The notes under the pieces: model-generated | What the model was told of the DNA's origin: nothing | The model's database searches: none | What the model saw: only the letters and a program-made list of their open reading frames with translations | Assembly: GCA_043101635.1 (NCBI GenBank) | Contig: JBICIE010000149.1 | Coordinates: 1-34,761, forward strand | Length of the DNA: 34,761 nt | DNA from: CAYMJK01 sp043101635 | Lineage (GTDB): Bacteria; Planctomycetota; Phycisphaerae; Phycisphaerales; UBA1924 | Reading direction: 5' to 3' | Shown here: positions 7,607 through 14,105 of the stretch, one piece after another | How the letters are laid out: every line of letters starts with the position of its first letter | Position numbering within the stretch: the first letter of the stretch is position 1 | Made by a program: the position numbers and the translations under genes

Positions 7607-8549
7607 GGCCACCGAACTCCTGCGTTTGGACCTGCCGCACGATCCTCTCGAAGTCATCCCGGCGCAGGAGGCTCGTCCCCGGCGTCATCACGGCGGCGGC
7701 GCCGCCGGCAACGCCCCGCCGGAGCGTCTCGTCCCAGTCGGCGCTGCGCGCCAGCGCCAGGGTCATGGCGCCGACCATGCTGTCCCCCGCTCCGATGCGG
7801 CTGCGCTGCGCAACCTCCGGTCCAGTGGCTTGCAGGCGCAGGTCGGGCGTGATGAGCATCGCGCCGCGCTGTGCCATCGAGACCACGATCGCCTCTGCAG
7901 CGCCGGACTGGGTCAATCGCCGGGCCGCATCGGCGATGGCCTCCGCCCCATCGAGCTGCTCGCCGATGAGCTGGCCGAGTTCCCTGGCGTTGGGTTTGAG
8001 CAGCGAGCAGCCCGCGTCGCTGAGGGCGCGCAGGGCCTCTCCGGAGGAGTCGCCGATCGTCCGGGCCGAGCGCGCGCGGGCGAATTCGACAGCGCGCTGG
8101 TAGATCTCCGGCCCGGCGCCCGGAGGCAGGCTGCCGCTGATGACGAGCAGGTCGCCCGGACCCAGCCGCCGGTCCACGGCGTCGAGGCACAACTGCGCCT
8201 CCTCGGCCCGCAGCGGCGCTCCCGGCGTGTTGAAGCGGAACTGCCGGCCGCCGTTGCCCTCGGTCACCGTGATGTTCTCGCGGGTCGCCGCGCCGATCTC
8301 GATGGCCTCAGTCTCCAACTGCTCTGCGCCAAGGCGCTCTGCCAGCTCGGCCCCGGTGTGACCGCCCGCGGGATACACGGCGACGGATGCGCCGCCGAGT
8401 TCGCCGATGGCCCGCGAGACGTTCAGCCCGCCCCCGCCGGGATCGCGGCGCGGCGCATCGCAGCGCAGCTTCTGCTCCGGCGCCACCTGGTCCACCCGGA
8501 GGCTCACATCGAGCGCCGGGTTGAGCGTCAGCGTGACGATGGCGCGCAT
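7599..8549 (-). CDS. PfkB-family hexose kinase (1-phosphofructokinase / 6-phosphofructokinase 2 type)
   Basis: This is a ribokinase-fold sugar kinase of 316 residues that probably phosphorylates a phosphofructose or tagatose phosphate. The N-terminus MRAIVTLTLNPALDVSL is the diagnostic start of the FruK/PfkB/LacC group. It has PGGGGLNVSRAIGELGG (substrate-binding Gly-rich loop), a VISGSLPPGAGPEIY segment, KPNARELGQLIGE, and the anion-hole/catalytic motif RIGAGDSMVGAM with Asp256. The ATG at 8549 lies two bases after the dodecin stop, and GGAG within the dodecin's last codons serves as ribosome site, so the genes are coupled. Upstream in-frame sequence encodes Arg/Gln-rich antisense and was excluded. 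Its 3' end overlaps the ATPase fragment. A pfkB of this class also belongs to the mycobacterial DosR dormancy regulon. Exact substrate unknown. Confidence 0.88.
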   Translation of the reverse strand: MRAIVTLTLNPALDVSLRVDQVAPEQKLRCDAPRRDPGGGGLNVSRAIGELGGASVAVYPAGGHTGAELAERLGAEQLETEAIEIGAATRENITVTEGNGGRQFRFNTPGAPLRAEEAQLCLDAVDRRLGPGDLLVISGSLPPGAGPEIYQRAVEFARARSARTIGDSSGEALRALSDAGCSLLKPNARELGQLIGEQLDGAEAIADAARRLTQSGAAEAIVVSMAQRGAMLITPDLRLQATGPEVAQRSRIGAGDSMVGAMTLALARSADWDETLRRGVAGGAAAVMTPGTSLLRRDDFERIVRQVQTQEFGGHG

Positions 8550-8551
8550 CG

Positions 8552-8752
8552 CTACTCCATGACGAACGAGACCTTGAGGTCGACGCGATACTCGGTCACC
8601 TTGCCGTTGTCGATGACGACCTTCATCTCCTTGATCCACGCGCCGCGCACGTTCCGGACCGTCTCGGTCGCCTTGGCGATCCCGGCTTCAATTGCCTTCT
8701 CAAAGCTGGTCGGGGATGCGGCGCTCAACTCGATGACTTTCGCTACGGACAT
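8552..8752 (-). CDS. Dodecin family flavin-binding protein
   Basis: Dodecins are small proteins that form hollow dodecamers storing riboflavin, FMN or FAD. The product is 66 residues, the usual size. It has the family pattern: MSVAKVIELSAASPTSFEKA, then AIEAGIAKATETVRNVRGAWIKEM with the conserved Trp that stacks on flavin, then the VIDNGKVTEYRVDLKVSFV strands. The ATG at 8752 is preceded by GGAAGGAG with six bases of spacing. It is the first gene of the minus-strand set dodecin-pfkB-ATPase fragment and faces away from the Cys-rich gene at 8971. Flavin buffering fits a stress or redox role. Confidence 0.93.
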   Translation of the reverse strand: MSVAKVIELSAASPTSFEKAIEAGIAKATETVRNVRGAWIKEMKVVIDNGKVTEYRVDLKVSFVME

Positions 8753-8970
8753 GCCTGGCTCCTTCCGGCAGCAGTACCCGAAACAAAGCTAGTGCGCCCG
8801 TTCCGCCAGGTCATCTGCGGAAGGCGCGCTTCCTGCCGTCGTCGGCCGAAATCAGACTTTCCCCCATGCCGCAATCGGGCCTCGGCCCATATCGATGCGC
8901 AGTCCGGCCGCAAGCGGCGCTGTAGCCTCTCTCTGAGTGGATCAATCGCTCGCAGAAGCAGGAGACTGTC
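8753..8970. promoter_or_regulatory. Divergent intergenic region (dodecin / Cys-rich protein)
   Basis: These 218 bases separate two divergent genes and must contain start signals for both. Only the ribosome sites are clear: GGAAGGAG before the dodecin and AGGAG at about 8960 before the plus-strand gene. No coding sequence with plausible composition and no convincing promoter hexamer pair was seen. Confidence 0.35.
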
Positions 8971-9204
8971 ATGGGACAATGCGCAACATGTGGCAACGAG
9001 TATGAGGAGACGTTCACGGTGACGATGGAGGATGTCGAGCATGAGTTCGACTGCTTTGAGTGCGCTGTGCAGAAGCTGGCGCCCCGCTGCGCATCGTGCG
9101 CCTGTCGCATCATCGGTCACGGCGTCGAGGCGGGCAGCCGCCTGTTCTGCTGCGCCCACTGCGCCCGCAGCGCGGGCGTGGAGGTCTTGCGCGACAGCGC
9201 CTGA
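8971..9204 (+). CDS. Small Cys-rich zinc-binding protein (prokaryotic metallothionein-like)
   Basis: This 77-residue protein has ten cysteines arranged as C4xxC7, C28xxC31, C40xxC43xC45 and C60C61xxC64, with His24, His50 and His63 between. The opening CATCGNEYEETFTV, the central DCFECAVQKLAPRC, and CRIIGHGVEAGSRLFCCAHC match small bacterial proteins usually annotated as prokaryotic metallothionein-like or zinc-ribbon proteins. That implies Zn or Cu binding, either for storage or for structure. An AGGAG site precedes ATG 8971. The gene is monocistronic and divergent from dodecin. It may be a metal buffer near the broken metal-pump gene, but that link is speculative. Confidence 0.72.
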   Translation: MGQCATCGNEYEETFTVTMEDVEHEFDCFECAVQKLAPRCASCACRIIGHGVEAGSRLFCCAHCARSAGVEVLRDSA

Positions 9205-9280
9205 GCGCAGCGCTGCCCGCGCAGCGCCGGACGGCGCATGGGCCGCGCGGGGCCCGGCCGCGACCGCAGCGCAACCGGGC

Positions 9281-10438
9281 TCACCAGCGCATCATGACAT
9301 TCACAGCGCTGTCGTCCCGAGCCGGCAGTTCGTCGGCCGGCCGTATGTAGGCGCTGCCACCGCGGAGCATCGTCAGCGCCACGACTTCGTTGACAAGGTC
9401 GATGTCGCCCGGCTGCCGAGTATCGTGCCGCTCAAGGTCGCAGGGCGTGGGCATCGTTCCCCAGATCGGACGGTCCGCTGCCGCGAACACCGTGTCGACG
9501 CGCCCGCACGCCGCGGCCGGAATGGCCGCCTCGATGCGTGTGGTCACACGGTCCGTCTCGCGCAGATCGTGGTAGCGGCTGATGCGGCGCTTCAGCTCGG
9601 CGTCGTAGCGATCGGCCACGATGTCCCACCCGCGCGCGCGCAGCTCTTCATCGGGGGTGTGATCCGGCACGCCCTCGATCGGCTCGGGCGCCATCTCGCC
9701 GTACCCTGCGATATCGTGCAGCATGGCGGCCCGCTCGCGTGTCGCCGCGATCACCAGCGGCCGGCCGGTCGGGCGCAGCAGGCGCCCTGCCGCGCGCTGC
9801 ACCTGGCGGAGGTACTCCGTGATCTCCTCGGCGCGCCCGTCGCTGCCCACGCCGTGCCCATGGAACATCCGGGTACGCGCGCCCGCGGGGCGGTCGGCGG
9901 TATGTCCCTGCAGGGAGGGCGTCGGCTCGCTGACCGCCATGGCCTCTTCCAGGCTCGCGGGGGCGCCCGGAAGGTCGACACGGACCGAACTGTGGCGCGT
10001 GCACTGCAGCAGCCGCCAGCCATCGCCGCTGATCGCCAGGATGTAGAACGGCCCCCCATCGTGGAGGGCCGGCAGGAGCGGACTGATCTCGAACCGTGTG
10101 CCAACCACCATTCGCTCCGGCAGCTCCACCGGAGGGCTGTAGAGCCGGCTGAACCCGGGCGCCAGGAACATCGCGACCGACCCGGACCCCCGGTTCCAGA
10201 ACGACCTGTTCTCGAGCAGATCGCGGGCCGGCGCAAGCAGGCGGTCGACAGCAGGCGGCTTGAGAAGCTTCCGCTCCAGTTCCGTCTCCGCCGCGGCCGT
10301 CAGGTTCTTGAACCGGATCGGATCTTCCCGCTTGTCCTTGCCCGCCGCGTGGGTCGGCAGCAGCAGCGAGACCAGCGGCCGGTCCGCGTGGTTCATCAAC
10401 TCCGAAAGCTCCTCAGCGCAGAAGTGACTGATCCGCAT
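9281..10438 (-). CDS. Bacterial archaeo-eukaryotic release-factor family protein (baeRF family 3/7 type)
   Basis: The 385-residue product matches the bacterial relatives of eRF1/aRF1, a family proposed to act on ribosomes in rescue or hibernation. Its landmarks are PLVSLLLPTHAAGKDKREDPIRFKN near the start, an FWNRGSGSVAMFLAPGF segment, FEISPLLPAL, and ILAISGDGWRLLQCTRHSSVRVDL. The central FHGHGVGSD is followed by ITEYLRQVQRAAGRLL. The C-terminal DIDLVNEVVALTMLRGGSAYIRP ends in a short VNVMMRW. Substrate and catalytic residues are not established for this family. ATG 10438 (MRISHF) is preferred, with AAAGGCGG upstream; ATG 10462 (MTNRKAV) is a weaker alternative. It is the last gene of a minus-strand group with a membrane protein and a rhodanese-fold protein. 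Which of the closely related baeRF families it falls in is uncertain. Confidence 0.75.
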   Translation of the reverse strand: MRISHFCAEELSELMNHADRPLVSLLLPTHAAGKDKREDPIRFKNLTAAAETELERKLLKPPAVDRLLAPARDLLENRSFWNRGSGSVAMFLAPGFSRLYSPPVELPERMVVGTRFEISPLLPALHDGGPFYILAISGDGWRLLQCTRHSSVRVDLPGAPASLEEAMAVSEPTPSLQGHTADRPAGARTRMFHGHGVGSDGRAEEITEYLRQVQRAAGRLLRPTGRPLVIAATRERAAMLHDIAGYGEMAPEPIEGVPDHTPDEELRARGWDIVADRYDAELKRRISRYHDLRETDRVTTRIEAAIPAAACGRVDTVFAAADRPIWGTMPTPCDLERHDTRQPGDIDLVNEVVALTMLRGGSAYIRPADELPARDDSAVNVMMRW

Positions 10439-10476
10439 GGAAACCGCCTTTCGGTTCGTCATCTGGCCTGACCCGC

Positions 10477-10782
10477 TCAGTGCCCGTCCGCACCGTCGTC
10501 GTCGCCGCGCTGGCGCCGGGCGCCGAGCAGGTTCGCCCAGACCTCGGGGTTCGTCAGCAGCAGCAGCAGCCCGAGGATGCCGGTCACAGCGCCTGCCGCG
10601 GGATGCGTCAAGGCCCCGACCACAGCCGCGGCAAGCAGGACGATGACCGACATCGCCGCGACCGCCGCCGCCAGTCGCCGGACCCCGAGCGCGGCGGGTC
10701 GGCAGTGTTCTTGCAGCGCCAGCTCATCGGTCCCCCCCATGGCATGGCCTGGAACCGCCGACTTCATCGATCCACTGCTCAT
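10477..10782 (-). CDS. Small membrane protein of unknown function
   Basis: The 101-residue protein is not recognised. It has a polar N-terminal 35 residues, then two closely spaced hydrophobic segments (LAAAVAAMSVIVLLAAAVVGAL and AVTGILGLLLLL). Between them lies a THPAAG turn, and a charged tail rich in Asp and Arg (RRQRGDDDGADGH) ends it. This suggests a two-pass inner-membrane hairpin. GGAGG six bases before ATG 10782 supports the start. It lies 28 bases after the rhodanese-like gene and 38 bases before the baeRF gene, so the three are probably one operon. No function can be assigned beyond that neighbourhood. Confidence 0.6.
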   Translation of the reverse strand: MSSGSMKSAVPGHAMGGTDELALQEHCRPAALGVRRLAAAVAAMSVIVLLAAAVVGALTHPAAGAVTGILGLLLLLTNPEVWANLLGARRQRGDDDGADGH

Positions 10783-10810
10783 TGGCTACCTCCACCAGCT
10801 ACCGCTGGGC

Positions 10811-11149
10811 TCAGTCCTCGCTCTCGCCGGTGACGGCAAGGCCGGCCCGTTTCCACCCGTCCAGGCCATCGGCGAAGTCGATGACCTGGACGAAACCCTC
10901 CTTCTCGAGGCGCTGCCCCACGCGCGCCGAGGCGCCGTTGGGTTCGCTGTCGTAGACGATCACCGGGGTCCGGCGACTGGCAGCCAGCGCATCGATCCGC
11001 TCCACAAAGTCCGGGTCATCGGCGGGCACGTTCTCCGACCCGGGGATGTGCTCGTGCGCGAACTCGGGCTCGGGCACGACATCGACCAGCAGCCAGTCAT
11101 CCTCGCGGTCGAGAAGGTCGTTCAGGGATGTTGCGTCGATCGTCTGCAT
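10811..11149 (-). CDS. Rhodanese-like domain protein lacking the catalytic cysteine
   Basis: This is a single rhodanese domain of 112 residues. The fold markers are present: LLDREDDWLLVDVVPEPEFAHEHIPGS (Cdc25 homology 1-like segment with the conserved HIPGS), a PVIVYDSEPNGASARVG loop, and a C-terminal GLDGWKRAGLAV helix-turn. Active rhodaneses carry Cys right after the VxxY strand, in a CxxxxR-type loop. Here that position is Asp (YDSEPN), and no cysteine occurs anywhere in the protein. It therefore cannot form a persulfide and is more likely a binding or regulatory domain. It precedes the membrane-protein and baeRF genes on the same strand. Confidence 0.82.
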   Translation of the reverse strand: MQTIDATSLNDLLDREDDWLLVDVVPEPEFAHEHIPGSENVPADDPDFVERIDALAASRRTPVIVYDSEPNGASARVGQRLEKEGFVQVIDFADGLDGWKRAGLAVTGESED

Positions 11150-11167
11150 CTGAGCACGTGGGATCTG

Positions 11168-11260
11168 TCATTGGCTTGAGCCAGTGTCTATGTCCAGCAG
11201 TTTGACCATCTGCGCGATGCGCACGGCGATGTGCGGCATCAGTCGCTGGAACATGTTCAT
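11168..11260 (-). CDS. Possible 30-residue small protein upstream of the rhodanese gene
   Basis: ATG 11260 is preceded by GGGAGG with seven bases of spacing, the best ribosome site in this part of the window. The frame encodes MNMFQRLMPHIAVRIAQMVK then ten more residues (LLDIDTGSSQ) before TGA. The first 24 residues would form an amphipathic helix with a Met/Arg-rich polar face. It ends 18 bases before the rhodanese ATG, so it could be a small membrane-associated protein or a translated leader of the operon. There is no family recognition; support comes only from the ribosome site and position. Confidence 0.4.
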   Translation of the reverse strand: MNMFQRLMPHIAVRIAQMVKLLDIDTGSSQ

Positions 11261-11469
11261 TGGCATGCCTCCCGTCAAATGGCGGAACCTCGTTGACACG
11301 CTCTCATGCGCATGCGCCGCGCGGCGCTGTACCTGGTATCCTGACGTCGGCCACCAGCGTTCGATATCAGGATGCTGCATGAAGCTGCATTGATCCATCC
11401 CCGAAGCGATCATGGGGGATTCCCCGATGGCGGCGGCTCGCAGTGATCGGGCCGCAGCGTCGCCGCGCC
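11261..11469. promoter_or_regulatory. Divergent intergenic region upstream of the kinase and the rhodanese operon
   Basis: About 209 bases lie between the minus-strand small frame and the plus-strand histidine kinase. A TTGACA hexamer occurs at 11293 on the plus strand but no -10-like sequence follows at a proper distance. Transcription of both groups must start around here. No DosR-type palindrome was recognised by eye. Confidence 0.3.
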
Positions 11470-12696
11470 ATGATCGCTCCCGTACAATGGCTCGTGAGAC
11501 TCCAGCCGTCAGCAACAGGCCAGCAAGCCGAGCGGGCCGGCGCTATACGTCTGCTGGCGGACATCTCCGTGCTGTGCATCATGCCGGGGAGCGTCACCGA
11601 GATCCTCCAGAGTGTGCTGCGCCGGGTGTGCGAATTCAACGGCTGGCAGGCCGGGTACGCCTACATCGAAGCGGGCCGGAGCCTTCGACTCACCGCGGTG
11701 CACATCGACCCCGTCGCTGCAGACCTGCTGCAGCGAGCCGCCCCGCGCCGGCTGGCCCGCACCGCGGATGTCATGCGGTTGCTGCTCGGCGAGAGTGGTG
11801 GCTGGTCGGCCCGCGACGACCTCGGCTTCCGGCTGCCGGAAGAGTACCGGGCCGTCGCAGCGCCGATCGTCGCCGATCACGAGACGGTGGGAGCTCTGCT
11901 GTTCGTGTCGGATCGCAAGCCCTACGCCAGCGCTGAGATGCGGGAGGTCATGCAGTCGCTGGGCATTCAGCTCGGACGTGTCTTCGAGCGCCGGCGGCTG
12001 GAGTCGATGGTGGCGAGCAGCGCCCGCTTCGAGCGCGAGCGCATCGGGCGCGATCTGCACGATACTGTCAGTCAGGAGCTTGCCGGCCTCGCCCTCATCG
12101 CCGATCGGCTGGCTCGCAGGCTCCGGCTGGCGGGCAACCCGGAAGCAGGCGCGGCCGGCGAGGTCGGCGCCGGCATCCGCCACGCCCTGGAGGGTGTGCA
12201 CGGGGCCGTTGTCGGACTGCTCCCGATGGGCGCCGGCGGCGGCGATCTGGCCCAGGGCCTGCACCAGCTCGCGGCGCTCACAGAACAGCGGTTCGGCCTG
12301 CGCTGCTCAGCGCAGTGCGATCTGGAGATCGCTCCGAGCGAGGAGGCGATGGAGCTGCACCTGATTGCCTCAGAGGCTGTCGCAAACGCAGCGCGTCACG
12401 CCAGCGCCGGCGCCATCCGCATCCGCTGCTTCGAAACCGGCCTCTCGATCCGCCTCGAAGTCATCGACGATGGCGTCGGACTGCCCGAGGACGTTGCCAC
12501 GCGCAGCCGGTGCGGCGGCCGCGGGCTCTCCATCATGGCGCACCGGGCCCGGGCCCTTGCTGGCACACTCACTTTCAACCCAGCCGTCCCTTCCGGGACG
12601 ATTGTCACCTGCGAGGTACCAAGGCATGTCCTCCATGCAGCAGACGACGAAGACGAAGGCGCGCAGCAAGCAGTGGACGATCCTGATCATCGATGA
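11470..12696 (+). CDS. GAF-domain sensor histidine kinase (NarX/DosS type, HisKA_3)
   Basis: This is a cytosolic two-component sensor kinase of about 408 residues. There is no membrane segment or signal peptide. Residues about 25-175 form one GAF-like sensor domain (ending APIVADHETVGALLFVSD...PYASAEM). A HisKA_3 dimerisation helix follows, with ERIGRDLHDTVSQELAG, where His197 is the phosphorylation site. Next is the ATPase domain with the N box EAVANAARHA, the G1 box IDDGVGLPE and the G2-like GGRGLSIMAHRARALAG, ending in GTIVTCEVP. The start is uncertain: ATG 11470 or GTG 11443, neither with a clear ribosome site. Its 3' end overlaps the response regulator gene by 71 bases, so they form a pair. 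GAF plus HisKA_3 is the DosS/DosT layout, but nothing shows heme binding here. Confidence 0.88.
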   Translation: MIAPVQWLVRLQPSATGQQAERAGAIRLLADISVLCIMPGSVTEILQSVLRRVCEFNGWQAGYAYIEAGRSLRLTAVHIDPVAADLLQRAAPRRLARTADVMRLLLGESGGWSARDDLGFRLPEEYRAVAAPIVADHETVGALLFVSDRKPYASAEMREVMQSLGIQLGRVFERRRLESMVASSARFERERIGRDLHDTVSQELAGLALIADRLARRLRLAGNPEAGAAGEVGAGIRHALEGVHGAVVGLLPMGAGGGDLAQGLHQLAALTEQRFGLRCSAQCDLEIAPSEEAMELHLIASEAVANAARHASAGAIRIRCFETGLSIRLEVIDDGVGLPEDVATRSRCGGRGLSIMAHRARALAGTLTFNPAVPSGTIVTCEVPRHVLHAADDEDEGAQQAVDDPDHR

Positions 12697-13309
12697 TCAT
12701 CCGCTGGTGCGGCGCGGTGTCCGCGACGCCCTCAGCGACGAGCCCGATCTCGAGGTCGTTGCCGAGGCCGCCGATGTCGCCGAGGGACTTCGCAAGGCCG
12801 CCGACGCCCCGGACCTGGCCATCGTCGATATCTCTCTCGGCCACGGCAGTGGTCTGGATCTGATCAAGCAGTTGCGAGCCCAGCACCCGGACATCAAGAT
12901 CCTCGTCCTCTCAGTGCACGATGAGGCGCTCTACGCCGAGCGAGCCCTGCGGGCCGGCGCCCAGGGCTATCTCCGCAAGTCCGAGCCCGCCGACACGCTC
13001 ATCGCCGCGATCCGCAGCGTGCTCCGCGGCGGGGCCGCCCTCAGCCCGGTCATGACCGAGCGGCTGGTCCGCCAGGCGGTCCACAATAAGCGCGGCGAGG
13101 CTTCCGGCGTCGAGAGTCTTTCCGACCGCGAGATGGAGGTCTTTCAGTTGATCGGCGGGGGCCTGAGCACCCGCAAGATCGCCAAACAACTGTGCATCAG
13201 CATCAAGACCGTCGAGACCCATCGCGAGCACATCAAGCGCAAGCTCGGCATTGACACCGCCGCCGAGTTGAGCCGCTACGCCGTGGCCTGGGTCGAGAAC
13301 CCCTCGTGA
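12626..13309 (+). CDS. NarL/DosR-family response regulator (REC + LuxR-type HTH)
   Basis: This is a transcription factor of 227 residues. The receiver domain (about 18-135) has the acidic pair IIDDHPLV, phospho-acceptor Asp68 in AIVDISLGHGSG, the Ser/Thr position in LVLSVHDE, and Lys118 in YLRKSEP. A linker leads to a GerE/LuxR DNA-binding domain with LSDREMEVFQLIGGGLSTRKIAKQL and ISIKTVETHREHIKRKLG. ATG 12626 has GAGG nine bases upstream; ATG 12635 is an alternative. It starts inside the last 71 bases of the kinase gene in another frame, so the two are translationally linked. Targets are unknown, but the surrounding stress-type genes and the kinase's domain order resemble the mycobacterial DosRS arrangement. 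Confidence 0.92.
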   Translation: MSSMQQTTKTKARSKQWTILIIDDHPLVRRGVRDALSDEPDLEVVAEAADVAEGLRKAADAPDLAIVDISLGHGSGLDLIKQLRAQHPDIKILVLSVHDEALYAERALRAGAQGYLRKSEPADTLIAAIRSVLRGGAALSPVMTERLVRQAVHNKRGEASGVESLSDREMEVFQLIGGGLSTRKIAKQLCISIKTVETHREHIKRKLGIDTAAELSRYAVAWVENPS

Positions 13310-13329
13310 ACCGCTCGATCGCCGAGCAG

Positions 13330-13455
13330 ATGCCCCGCTCATGGCTGCTGCCGTGGCCCGAGGAAGGCGCCGAACGCCCCAGGTGCGCCGGCGCCATTCG
13401 GCGATCGACCGTCAGCGGCCGCTCGACCTACTGGCGCCCGGAGTGTCAGCAATGA
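13330..13455 (+). pseudogene. Relic of an Fpg/Nei-type DNA glycosylase zinc finger (41 codons)
   Basis: The frame 13330-13455 reads a short lead (MPRSWLLPWPEEGAERP) followed by RCAGAIRRSTVSGRSTYWRP and ECQQ. This aligns almost residue for residue with the C-terminal zinc finger of MutM/Fpg and Nei glycosylases, whose pattern is CPRCG.PIRR..V.GRSTY.CP.CQ. The first Cys of each CxxC pair is Arg here (RPRC and WRPEC), each explained by a single TGC to CGC change. Zinc could not be held by the two remaining cysteines. No glycosylase catalytic domain lies upstream; the response regulator ends 21 bases earlier. Its TGA overlaps the ATG of the ligase-D phosphoesterase gene, so the frame may still be translated and coupled. 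I read it as the tail of a repair gene lost by deletion, retained beside the repair operon. Confidence 0.7.
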
Positions 13456-14105
13456 GCGCCGACCCGCTGAAGAAGTACCGGCGGAAGCGCCATCTCGACC
13501 GCTCGCCGGAGCCTGCCGGCGCCCGCAAGAAGCGATCCGGTGGGCCTCCGATCTTCGTGATCCACAAGCACGCCGCATCGTCTCTGCACTACGACTTTCG
13601 GCTGGAGGCCGACGGTGTGCTGAAGTCATGGGCCGTACCCAAGGGGCCCTCGACCGATCCCCGTGAGAGGCGGCTCGCCGTGCGCACCGAGGATCATCCG
13701 CTCCAGTACGCTGACTTCGAGGGCGTGATCCCGGAAGGCGAATACGGCGCCGGAACCGTCATGCTCTGGGACATCGGCCCGTATCGCAACATCAAGGAGG
13801 CCGGCGAGGGCGCTGACGAGCCGCCCTCAGTGGCCAGGCAGGTGGAGGAAGGACACGTCACCATCTGGCTGGACGGCAAGAAGCTCCGCGGCGGCTACGC
13901 CCTCACGCGGATGCAAATGGGAGGCGACGGGGACAACTGGCTCCTCGTCAAAATGGATGATGATGAGGCGGACGCCCGGCGCAACCCCGTAAGCGCCGAG
14001 CCGGACAGCGCCAAGTCCGGCCGCACGATGGAAGAAATCCGCGAGCAGGAGCAGCCAGCTTCGGGCGGCGGAGCAGAGGGCAAGGAGGGCAAGGGCAAGT
14101 CGTGA
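13452..14105 (+). CDS. LigD 3'-phosphoesterase domain protein (end-healing enzyme)
   Basis: This is a stand-alone version of the phosphoesterase module of bacterial DNA ligase D, which removes 3'-terminal ribonucleotides and phosphates so that ends can be sealed. The 217 residues include the hallmark FVIHKHAASSLHYDFRLEAD and GVLKSWAVPKGPSTDP with the metal/phosphate-site His, Asp and Arg. The second motif HPLQYADFEGVIPEGEYGAG carries the other active-site His, and the domain ends with WLLVKM. Residues 1-30 and the last 45 are charged, low-complexity tails (GGGAEGKEGKGKS). ATG 13452 has GGAG eight bases upstream. The stop overlaps the next gene's GTG as GTGA. Order PE, ligase, polymerase is that of Pseudomonas LigD, here as three genes. 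Confidence 0.9.
   Translation: MSADPLKKYRRKRHLDRSPEPAGARKKRSGGPPIFVIHKHAASSLHYDFRLEADGVLKSWAVPKGPSTDPRERRLAVRTEDHPLQYADFEGVIPEGEYGAGTVMLWDIGPYRNIKEAGEGADEPPSVARQVEEGHVTIWLDGKKLRGGYALTRMQMGGDGDNWLLVKMDDDEADARRNPVSAEPDSAKSGRTMEEIREQEQPASGGGAEGKEGKGKS

Noticed and set aside
11293..11298. TTGACA hexamer resembling a -35 box before the histidine kinase
   Set aside because: No -10-like sequence follows at 16-18 bases, so it was not called a promoter.
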